Origin: Spirosoma sp.
GTDB taxonomy: Bacteria > Bacteroidota > Bacteroidia > Cytophagales > Spirosomataceae
Direction of reading: 5' to 3'
Length of the DNA: 5,077 nucleotides
Assembly: GCA_025351545.1 (NCBI GenBank)
Contig: JANXVQ010000367.1
Coordinates: 1 to 5,077 of the forward strand
This document shows positions 1 through 5,077 of this stretch, piece after piece. Every line of letters starts with the position of its first letter. Positions within the stretch are counted from its first letter, which is position 1. The position numbers and the translations under genes were made by a program. The notes beneath the pieces were generated by a model that saw only the letters and a list, made by a program, of their open reading frames with translations, had not been told where the DNA came from and did not search any database.

Positions 1-1061
1 CCCAGGTTTTCGCGCTTAATTACCTGTGCGGGTGTCCACGTACTGGCTTTTATAACACTGGGTATATCTTCGCCCATTGCTACGAATTTGGACATGATGC
101 TCAGCATGTCTTTCATGGAGCCGTTCATGCTGCCCGTGTGCAAATCGGTACTGATTGTGGTTGGGTAAAACTTACTCCTGATGGCCGGGATGGCCTGTGA
201 GTAGTTGAAACTAGCCCCACCATAACCCACATCGAACACGATTCCCTTTTTACGTGCCGCCCAGGCAAATGGCTTGACGGTTTTAGTAGCCTCATCCACA
301 ATCGTTTCCCGGACATTTCCCTCCAGCAGCGTGTAGGCATGAGTGAAAATATCGCCCGCCCGGAGGTGTTTCATAAACAGATCATTGAGCGGTAAGGGCG
401 GAGTGTTGCCGCCAAAATCAACCATAACCGGCATATTGGCCAGTTTCCCGGCGGCCACGGCATGATCGACCGGTGCCCAGCTTGGCCCCTGAAAATGGGC
501 TACTTTAAATCCGACAACATCATTCTTGTTTTCGAGGGCCACTTTAGCCGCCATTTTGGCATCCATATCGCTGGTGTCCTGCTCGAAAACTCCTCCCCGC
601 ATGCCTTCGCCAACGATATTCATGAACGAAAGGACGCGTGTTTTCGACGTAAAAATAATGTTCTTCTTGAACGCTGGGAATGATTTCCAACCGGCACCGC
701 CCGCATCGACAATGGTCGTTACACCCACCCGAAATGTGAATCCATCGGGCGAAACAGCCACCAGTCCGTTACTCAAATAGTGGTCGGGTTCGGTGCCGTA
801 AAAAACGTGCCCGTGGATGTCTATTAGGCCGGGTGTTACATACATGCCTTTGGCTTCGACAACCTGTTTGGCTTCTTTTACATCAATCGATTTGGCCACC
901 TGCACCACTTTGCCATCGGTAATGGCCACATCCATCACCGCGTCGATGTTGTTCTTGGGGTCGATCAAATGACCGCCCTTAATAACGATGCTATACGGTT
1001 GAGCAGTAACTGAATGGCTAATCAGGTAGAAAAGGGAAAGGAATAAGAGCAGTTTTTTCAT
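1..1061 (-). CDS. Secreted COG3964-type amidohydrolase/deacetylase, C-terminus cut by window edge
   Basis: Reading the minus strand from the ATG at 1061 gives 353 uninterrupted codons that run off the left edge, so the C-terminus is missing (the family is usually about 380-430 residues). Residues 1-20 form a Sec signal peptide (MKK, a Leu/Phe-rich core, cleavage near TA|Q), placing the enzyme in the periplasm. A small N-terminal beta segment (about 23-78) leads into the metallo-hydrolase barrel. Amidohydrolase landmarks are TPGLIDIHGH with metal-binding H83 and H85, GFKV with K186 as the likely carboxylated bridging lysine, FTHAY with H241, and STDLH with D306. Where remembered homologues such as EF0837 have MVHIG, this protein has MVDFG (D215), an unusual swap at a metal-ligand position. 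Family members studied so far hydrolyse acyl esters or amides (for example acetyl-(R)-mandelate), and genes of this family often sit beside a SelA-like PLP enzyme, as here. It starts 36 bp after that gene, probably in the same operon. The exact substrate is unknown; dihydroorotase or D-aminoacylase labels would be over-calls. Confidence 0.88.
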   Translation of the reverse strand, partial: MKKLLLFLSLFYLISHSVTAQPYSIVIKGGHLIDPKNNIDAVMDVAITDGKVVQVAKSIDVKEAKQVVEAKGMYVTPGLIDIHGHVFYGTEPDHYLSNGLVAVSPDGFTFRVGVTTIVDAGGAGWKSFPAFKKNIIFTSKTRVLSFMNIVGEGMRGGVFEQDTSDMDAKMAAKVALENKNDVVGFKVAHFQGPSWAPVDHAVAAGKLANMPVMVDFGGNTPPLPLNDLFMKHLRAGDIFTHAYTLLEGNVRETIVDEATKTVKPFAWAARKKGIVFDVGYGGASFNYSQAIPAIRSKFYPTTISTDLHTGSMNGSMKDMLSIMSKFVAMGEDIPSVIKASTWTPAQVIKRENL

Positions 1062-1097
1062 GAGGCAGGCCGGTTAAATACTATTTTGGCTAGTTTC

Positions 1098-2318
1098 TTA
1101 GACCGATGCTTTGGTTAGTTCTTCTTTAATTCGTTTAGCGACGATTTTTTCCTGGCCGGGTTTCAACATCCACGCCGTAATGCTGATGCCATTCGGTTCA
1201 CCAAAGACTTCAATAGATGGATTACCAGTCCGTAATTGCTCTTGTAACGCTTTGGTAGTTAGGTTTACTTTGCCTGTTTCCCACATAATACGCATGCTGG
1301 GTGTATGATTGCCCAAGGCCGGAGCATATGTTTCGACGGTTACGCCGTTAACACTTTTAACCGCGTTGGCAATGGTCGCAATCCGATCTTCCAGCATTTT
1401 CCATTCTTTCTGATGGTCCTGAGCAATGAATTTGTCCAGAGCGACATACATACCCAGGATTTCTTCTTTGTTGACTTTCATACCCCGCCCGATAGTTGAA
1501 CCACGGGGTGGCATGCTAAGCCGGGCGGCTGCGATGTACTGTTTTTTGCCCATCAAAATTCCCGCACTTTGTGGACCGCGCATAGCTTTTCCGCCCGATA
1601 CGCAAACCAGATCGAAACCCATATCATTGAATTTCCACAGATTTTCGACCGGCGGCACATCGGCGGCCATATCAATCATGGTCGGGATGTTGTGTTTCTT
1701 GCCTAAAGCAACCCATTCCTGATGTTGAATTTGTCCCTTGTCAGATTGAATATTCAGGAACCACAGCAGGGCCGTTTTTCCGTTAATTGCCTTTTCAGCT
1801 TCCTCAAGGGTTTCCACTTGAATAATTTTACAACCGGTATTAGTCAGCGCGTGCGAGTACCCAATGTTGTGCGCTTTTTGAGCAATCACTTCCGACTTCA
1901 TATCGGTGCCTTCCAAGTGCGGTAACTGCTCCACTTTCTTCTGGTCCATGCCGGTAAGTACACCCGCCAATCCCAGTGTCATAGCCGAAAAACAGCCCGC
2001 CGTTACTACGGCTGACTCGGCATGGGTGAGAGCGGCAATTTTCTCCCCGACTTTGGTTTGCACATCGTCCAGCATGACAAATTCTTTCGACGATGCCTGA
2101 ATCGTTTCAACAACGTCATCTTCCATGAGCGAACCTGTCATGGCGGTGTAGGTTCCGGCTGCATTGATAAACGTTCGGAGACCAAGTTCTTTAAGCACAT
2201 TTCGGGGGGCAACGGCCGAAGTCGCCAGTACAGATTGCAGGGGAGTCGTGCCCCCGAAAAGACCGCCTACCAGCGGCATCGCAGACAGACGTTTGATAAG
2301 GGTTCTTCTATTAAGCAT
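1098..2318 (-). CDS. Tat-exported SelA/DgaE-like PLP-dependent enzyme (probable ammonia lyase or related)
   Basis: This is a 406-residue fold-type I PLP enzyme of the selenocysteine synthase-like family (COG1921), which includes the D-glucosaminate-6-phosphate ammonia lyase DgaE. The frame is open back to a TTG at 2351, overlapping the upstream stop. The ATG at 2318 is preferred because it places a twin-arginine signal at the N-terminus: NRRTLIKR at residues 3-10, a hydrophobic stretch to about 23, and cleavage near 32-35. Landmarks of the mature protein are LGLRTFINAAGTYT (45-58), ESAVVTAGCF (101-110) as the cofactor phosphate loop, IDMAAD with D216 likely contacting the pyridine nitrogen, and SGGKAMRGPQ with K254 as the probable Schiff-base lysine. 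Export through Tat suits a protein that must load PLP in the cytoplasm. True SelA is unlikely: the protein is shorter, exported, and no selenocysteine gene is nearby. A dehydratase/ammonia lyase acting on an amino acid or amino-sugar acid fits the adjoining deacetylase and Rid genes, but the substrate and reaction are inferred. The gene starts 25 bp after the CBM9-like gene; no Shine-Dalgarno is visible. Confidence 0.9.
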   Translation of the reverse strand: MLNRRTLIKRLSAMPLVGGLFGGTTPLQSVLATSAVAPRNVLKELGLRTFINAAGTYTAMTGSLMEDDVVETIQASSKEFVMLDDVQTKVGEKIAALTHAESAVVTAGCFSAMTLGLAGVLTGMDQKKVEQLPHLEGTDMKSEVIAQKAHNIGYSHALTNTGCKIIQVETLEEAEKAINGKTALLWFLNIQSDKGQIQHQEWVALGKKHNIPTMIDMAADVPPVENLWKFNDMGFDLVCVSGGKAMRGPQSAGILMGKKQYIAAARLSMPPRGSTIGRGMKVNKEEILGMYVALDKFIAQDHQKEWKMLEDRIATIANAVKSVNGVTVETYAPALGNHTPSMRIMWETGKVNLTTKALQEQLRTGNPSIEVFGEPNGISITAWMLKPGQEKIVAKRIKEELTKASV

Positions 2319-2343
2319 AATGGAGTAAATTTTATTGGCTGAT

Positions 2344-3072
2344 TTAGTCAAAAACTAAGGTTCCAAACTTTTTGAATTCGTGAAAGCTACCACTCGTTTT
2401 TCGCCACGACCAGGTTTGGTAACCCTGGTCATAATCAATGCGGTAGAGGTTTCCTCGCCAGATTGTGCCGTGAGTCGGAACCGACGGAACAAGGGGTTTC
2501 ATCAGGCTGTAAGGGATAAAAAACTCAGCCGTCCAGCCATTAATGGCTGCGTTACTCGTTTTGTCTCCTCCTTGCACCGACGTTGCATGCTGTGTTTTCG
2601 AACTGCCTTTGTAATTCCAGGGTTTCCAGCCTTGAAACTTGCCGTTTATATTGGGTACCAGAATCGCTAATTCGTAATTCAACGGTGATAATTCATACTC
2701 AATATAGATCGGCACCGACGGATCGGGCCACAGAAAAACCTCAACCACATCTTCTTTGAATAAAGCTCCAAAATCTTCCTGAATGGTAGCTGTCAGTTTC
2801 TGGTCCTCGCACTGGAATAAAAAGTAAAGCCCGGTCTCTGAGTAAAGTACTTTCGTTTTCGTCGCCAGCGGCCGATTCGCCGATTCCTGAATGGTAATAG
2901 GCACCCAATCGGTTTTGGTCCATCTGGTATTATTTCCATTTCCGTTGACCTGAAAATCGTCCGTTTTTCGGACAATAAATCGCGTTGAGTCGATGGCCTG
3001 GGCGCGCGAATACGTCGTGTTAGCTGCGCTTATTCCCAATAAAACGGCAAGAGCGAAGGCAACACGTTTCAT
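2344..3072 (-). CDS. Secreted carbohydrate-binding family 9-like (DOMON-type) protein
   Basis: This 242-residue protein has a Sec signal peptide (MKR, then an Ala/Leu/Val core, with cleavage near AQA|ID at 26) followed by one beta-rich domain covering the rest. The pattern matches CBM9-like proteins common in Bacteroidota: TKVLYSETGLYFLFQCED (73-90), FKEDVVEVFLWPDP (105-118), an EYELSPLNYELAI strand pair (125-137), NGWTAEFFIPYSLM (178-191), and a closing TWSWRKTSGSFHEFKKFG segment (220-237). It is rich in tryptophan (51, 56, 115, 149, 152, 180, 205, 221, 223), as expected of a sugar-binding surface. No catalytic domain is attached, so it probably binds a glycan or sugar-like ligand in the periplasm or at the cell surface. 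Its stop lies 25 bp before the PLP enzyme's start, so the two are likely co-transcribed. The upstream spacer of 168 bp carries a large inverted repeat. The ATG at 3072 is the natural start because the signal peptide begins there. The ligand cannot be read from the sequence. Confidence 0.82.
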   Translation of the reverse strand: MKRVAFALAVLLGISAANTTYSRAQAIDSTRFIVRKTDDFQVNGNGNNTRWTKTDWVPITIQESANRPLATKTKVLYSETGLYFLFQCEDQKLTATIQEDFGALFKEDVVEVFLWPDPSVPIYIEYELSPLNYELAILVPNINGKFQGWKPWNYKGSSKTQHATSVQGGDKTSNAAINGWTAEFFIPYSLMKPLVPSVPTHGTIWRGNLYRIDYDQGYQTWSWRKTSGSFHEFKKFGTLVFD

Positions 3073-3128
3073 TATCAGTTAAAAAAAGGAAGGTGAAATA
3101 TTAAAAGAAATTTCAATTCCATAGAATT

Positions 3129-3234
3129 TAAACTATCTCTGTCTTCAGTGCCCCCTTTAGGTGGGGCCGTTAAGTTCTGGCTTCTTTACCCCCGCACTTT
3201 ATGGGGTTGTGGCGCTGAAGATAGAGATAGTTTA
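3129..3234. repeat. Long nested inverted repeat between the RidA-like and CBM9-like genes
   Basis: The arms at 3129-3152 and 3211-3234 pair over 24 positions. Of these, 22 are Watson-Crick and two (3141/3222 and 3149/3214) are G-T. The 58-nt loop holds two smaller hairpins, GCCCC/GGGGC at 3150-3154/3163-3167 (the first overlaps the end of the outer arm) and ACCCC/GGGGT at 3188-3192/3203-3207, giving a cloverleaf-like shape. It sits 6 bp past the RidA stop and 57 bp before the CBM9-like start. It could be a MITE or REP-type intergenic repeat, or an mRNA processing or termination structure. There is no U-run after the stem and no ORF inside. The inverted repeat is directly visible; its nature is inferred. 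Confidence 0.8.
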
Positions 3235-3240
3235 GACGGC

Positions 3241-3699
3241 TTATATGTAGGCAATGCAGTCAATTTCAACCAGTGAATTGCCGGGCACACCCGCGTGGGT
3301 CGCTACCGTTGTGCGTACAGGCGGCTTGTTGCCAAACCGGCCTTTGTATACTTCATTCATGGCTTTGTAATCGTTGAGGTCGTGTAATAGCACATTCACT
3401 TTTAAGATCTTTTCCATCGACGAACCCGCTTTGATAAGCTCCTTTTCGATCTCCTTGAGCACATGGTCGGTATGCGATTTTATGTCGCCCTCGAAGTGAG
3501 CACCAGCGCCGGATACAAATATCAGATTGCCCAACCTGGTCGAGCCCGAATACAGCGGGATATCCTGTTGGGCAGCCACGTCAAAGACTTTCTTTTCGGG
3601 AGCTGGTTCGGCGATTGCGCGGGTCGATATACTAAGCCCGGCTACACCGGCAACGGAAGCAAAAAGGCGTTTTAAGATAGATCGGCGTTGTGCTTTCAT
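3241..3699 (-). CDS. Tat-exported RidA-family (YjgF/YER057c/UK114) enamine/imine deaminase
   Basis: This 152-residue protein has a twin-arginine signal (QRRSILKR at residues 4-11, an Ala/Val/Gly-rich core at about 12-25, and an AIA|E cleavage site after 30), followed by a full-length Rid domain of about 115 residues. Rid proteins hydrolyse reactive enamines and imines such as 2-aminoacrylate, released by PLP-dependent dehydratases, to the keto acid and ammonia. Residues needed for deaminase activity in this family appear present: Y50 in IPLYSGS (like Tyr17 of E. coli RidA), R129 in PPVRTTV (like Arg105) and E145 in LVEID (like Glu120). From memory of E. coli RidA, the R-to-E spacing is 15 residues; here it is 16, so the intervening loop seems one residue longer. 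Export is unusual for a Rid protein and matches the exported PLP enzyme two genes downstream. The ATG at 3699 is chosen because the Tat motif follows directly. A different Rid subgroup without deaminase activity is possible but less likely, given the retained arginine. Confidence 0.9.
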   Translation of the reverse strand: MKAQRRSILKRLFASVAGVAGLSISTRAIAEPAPEKKVFDVAAQQDIPLYSGSTRLGNLIFVSGAGAHFEGDIKSHTDHVLKEIEKELIKAGSSMEKILKVNVLLHDLNDYKAMNEVYKGRFGNKPPVRTTVATHAGVPGNSLVEIDCIAYI

Positions 3700-3732
3700 G
3701 GATCGGTTAAGAAGTAAAAAGGGGTTTGGCGT

Positions 3733-3793
3733 TGAACCTACTCTTTTAATAACTTAATGGTTGTCAATTTATTAAAAAATATTAAAAATTGAC
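3733..3793 (-). promoter_or_regulatory. Candidate promoter/operator region upstream of the RidA-like gene
   Basis: An AT-rich palindrome has perfect 8-bp arms GTCAATTT (3763-3770) and AAATTGAC (3786-3793) around a 15-nt A/T loop. On the minus strand, its proximal arm supplies TTGACA (3767-3762). This is followed 21 bp later by TAGGTTCA (3740-3733), a partial match to the Bacteroidota -7 element TAnnTTTG, 33 bp before the start codon. The spacing is slightly long and the -7 match imperfect, so promoter function is tentative; the palindrome itself is certain. It could bind a dimeric regulator and give the downstream genes transcription independent of the susD unit. Confidence 0.3.
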
Positions 3794-3839
3794 GCACGGA
3801 CTTGAAAGAAACTGAAACTTCTATAGTCGTGGTGAAGTT

Positions 3840-3901
3840 TTGTGGTGTCGGGTCTGAGGACCTGCCTCCACTGCCTCCATAAAATCAACCCGACACCACA
3901 A
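3840..3901 (-). terminator. Stem-loop just after the susD-like gene, terminator-like
   Basis: Perfect 14-bp arms at 3840-3853 and 3888-3901 (core TGTGGTGTCGGG / CCCGACACCACA) flank a 34-nt loop and begin 9 bp beyond the SusD stop codon. A small GAGG/CCTC hairpin (3856-3859/3865-3868) can form in the loop. The position suits a terminator or mRNA-end structure limiting read-through from the SusCD unit into ridA. However, on the minus strand the stem is followed by AAAACTTC rather than a T-run, so it is not a classical intrinsic terminator. It could instead be a dispersed palindromic repeat. Confidence 0.5.
3862..3879. repeat. Two tandem copies of a 9-bp unit in the stem-loop's loop
   Basis: The unit CTGCCTCCA occurs twice back to back (3862-3870 and 3871-3879) inside the loop of the 3840-3901 inverted repeat. 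It is probably a slippage duplication that enlarged the loop. No function is evident. Confidence 0.85.
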
Positions 3902-3910
3902 CTCAACCTG

Positions 3911-5077
3911 TTACTTATCCCACCAAACTACGCTGGACAGTGTATTTGTACCGCCCTGCCGGGTCCGTGCTTCAATGAAGTTGGTTTTGTTATAGGTTTC
4001 TTCCGAATCCGGAATCACAAATCGGGTAGGGATTTTGCCGCCGGTGAGGTTGCCCGGATAGTTGGTTGGCGTAAGAGCCGGATAGCCCGTCCGTCGCCAG
4101 TTTGAGAAGATCTCATATTCATCTTCCAGAAAAAGCGAAACCCACTTTTGCGTCTGGATTTGCTCCATTTGCTGCGCTACGGTTCCGCTGGTTTTGTAGG
4201 GGTTCGCCGTTAGGTACGCATTGATCCGGGCATCAGAAATGGTGCCGCCCGTTCCGAACAGCGACCATTGCCGCATACCGGCTTTTACAGCATTGGCGTA
4301 GGCTACAGGGGCGGTGGTTCCGCTGGCCCAGCCGCGTACGGCGGCTTCGGCCAGCAACAGGTTCGTTTCTGTATTTCCCAGGACAATTAGCGGAGTGCTG
4401 TATTTCAACAGCGTGTTAGGGTTGGGCTCCGAGAACGAATTGAAATTGGCTGGCAGGTTATTGTAGGCTGCATTCGGCATACCGCTTTGCAAGGCTGTTG
4501 TCGTATCAGCGGTGAACGTTTTGTTATCGGTAGTGGTCCACACAATGGAGACCACGTTCAGGCGCGGGTCTTTGGTGTTCTTCAAATAGTCGATAAACGT
4601 TTTGGCAAACTTGCCGCCTTCCACGTTATCGCCACCGGGTGTAATATAGTCGGTGGCCATCAGGCCGCTGGCAATGAAGTTACGGCTGGCCGTTTGCGAA
4701 CCATCGACATAGGCAACGATCGCCCGGTCGGCATCGTCGAGAATGATGCCCCCGGCAATGGCTTTTTCAACCCATGTTTTGGCCAGCGCAGCGTCCACTT
4801 CGGTCAGGCGCATACCCAGTCGAAACATCAGCGTGTAGGCAAATTTTTTCCACTTGGTAACGTCACCGCCATAGATTAGGTCCGCCGTGCCGAAGGTCGC
4901 TTTGCTGGCATCGAAAGCCGCGATCGACTCGCCAAGCTCTTTCAAAAGATCTGCGTAAATAGCCTGTTGGGTATCGTATTTGGGACTATAATTTTTGTCG
5001 GAAAGGGCTTTCCCGGCGTCGAAGTACGGGATGTCACCATAGATATCCGTCAGGCGGTGGAACATATACGCCTTCCA
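3911..5077 (-). CDS. SusD/RagB-family outer-membrane nutrient-binding lipoprotein, N-terminus cut by window edge
   Basis: The frame is open to the right edge, and its first visible residues (WKAYMFHRLTDIYGDIPY) are a mid-protein SusD motif. The Met at 5065 is therefore internal and the true start, with its lipoprotein signal, lies outside; about 100-150 residues are probably missing from a usual length near 500-550. The visible 388 residues fit the SusD-like_2 branch: LTDIYGDIPYFDAGKA, a TKWKKFAYTLMFRLGMRL helix (helical repeat region), NTETNLLLAEAAVRGW, LFLEDEYEIFSNWRRTGYP, IPTRFVIPDSEE and a terminal VVWWDK. SusD proteins form a lid on a SusC-type TonB-dependent porin and capture glycans, peptides or other nutrients at the cell surface. 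A susC gene is expected directly upstream, beyond base 5077. It is the first gene of the visible series and ends 211 bp before the ridA-like start, with a stem-loop between. Its presence suggests that the downstream periplasmic enzymes process an imported nutrient; which nutrient is not readable. Confidence 0.93.
   Translation of the reverse strand, partial: WKAYMFHRLTDIYGDIPYFDAGKALSDKNYSPKYDTQQAIYADLLKELGESIAAFDASKATFGTADLIYGGDVTKWKKFAYTLMFRLGMRLTEVDAALAKTWVEKAIAGGIILDDADRAIVAYVDGSQTASRNFIASGLMATDYITPGGDNVEGGKFAKTFIDYLKNTKDPRLNVVSIVWTTTDNKTFTADTTTALQSGMPNAAYNNLPANFNSFSEPNPNTLLKYSTPLIVLGNTETNLLLAEAAVRGWASGTTAPVAYANAVKAGMRQWSLFGTGGTISDARINAYLTANPYKTSGTVAQQMEQIQTQKWVSLFLEDEYEIFSNWRRTGYPALTPTNYPGNLTGGKIPTRFVIPDSEETYNKTNFIEARTRQGGTNTLSSVVWWDK

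Noticed and set aside
462..780. Two overlapping short open frames on the plus strand in a region that might seem gene-free.
   Set aside because: The minus strand carries the continuous amidohydrolase frame across the whole region with conserved motifs.
1062..1097. A promoter or ribosome-binding site between the PLP enzyme and the amidohydrolase.
   Set aside because: The 36 bp spacer shows neither a purine-rich Shine-Dalgarno nor a TAnnTTTG motif; co-transcription is the simpler reading.
1098..2318. Annotation as genuine selenocysteine synthase (SelA).
   Set aside because: The protein carries a Tat signal, is shorter than SelA, and has no selB, selC or selD nearby; the family resemblance is to the DgaE-like group.
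2022..2342. A 106-codon open frame on the plus strand.
   Set aside because: It is antisense to the PLP enzyme's N-terminal half, has no recognisable domain, and no promoter is visible.
2319..2351. An 11-codon upstream extension of the PLP enzyme starting at a TTG that overlaps the previous stop codon.
   Set aside because: It would place a non-signal stretch ahead of the twin-arginine motif; the ATG at 2318 gives a standard Tat signal and a 25 bp gap.
3129..3234. The inverted repeat as a tRNA-like gene or a complete insertion sequence.
   Set aside because: The fold lacks tRNA landmarks (no T-loop, anticodon arm lengths or CCA end), and there is no room for a transposase.
3862..3879. Tandem short repeats as a possible CRISPR array or VNTR.
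   Set aside because: There are only two adjacent 9-bp copies, with no spacers and no cas genes.
4487..4879. A 130-codon open frame on the plus strand.
   Set aside because: It lies wholly opposite the well-supported SusD-like gene, resembles no family, and is explained by that gene's codon pattern.

Overview
The window looks like a piece of a Bacteroidota chromosome, most likely an aerobic Cytophagales member of the Spirosoma/Dyadobacter type. The reasons are a SusD/RagB lipoprotein, a family-9-like carbohydrate-binding protein, exported enzymes with Bacteroidota-style signal peptides, roughly balanced base composition, AT-rich spacers, and starts without Shine-Dalgarno sequences. The genus is a guess from style, not from a marker gene.

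All five genes lie on the minus strand, so they read from the right edge to the left. In transcription order they are: the C-terminal 388 residues of a SusD-like outer-membrane nutrient-binding lipoprotein (5077-3911, cut by the window edge); a RidA-family enamine/imine deaminase with a twin-arginine signal (3699-3241); a small secreted CBM9-like protein (3072-2344); a SelA/DgaE-like PLP enzyme, also with a twin-arginine signal (2318-1098); and a Sec-exported amidohydrolase of the COG3964 deacetylase type (1061 to beyond base 1). The last three genes are tightly packed (25 and 36 bp gaps) and look like one operon. The 211 bp and 168 bp gaps around ridA each hold a large inverted repeat.

The gene set reads as a periplasmic uptake-and-processing pathway. 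SusD, with a SusC partner presumably just outside the window, brings the substrate across the outer membrane. The amidohydrolase removes an acyl group, the PLP enzyme eliminates or deaminates the freed amino compound, and the Rid protein hydrolyses the reactive enamine/imine that such PLP chemistry releases. Rid proteins and SelA/DgaE-like enzymes are normally cytoplasmic. Finding both with Tat signals beside a secreted deacetylase is the most notable feature of the window. The substrate is unknown; an N-acylated D-amino acid or an N-acetylated amino-sugar acid would fit.

Non-coding content is limited to two intergenic inverted-repeat structures (3129-3234 and 3840-3901), a 9-bp tandem duplication inside the second, and an AT-rich palindrome upstream of ridA. 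No RNA gene, transposase, CRISPR array or phage feature is visible.
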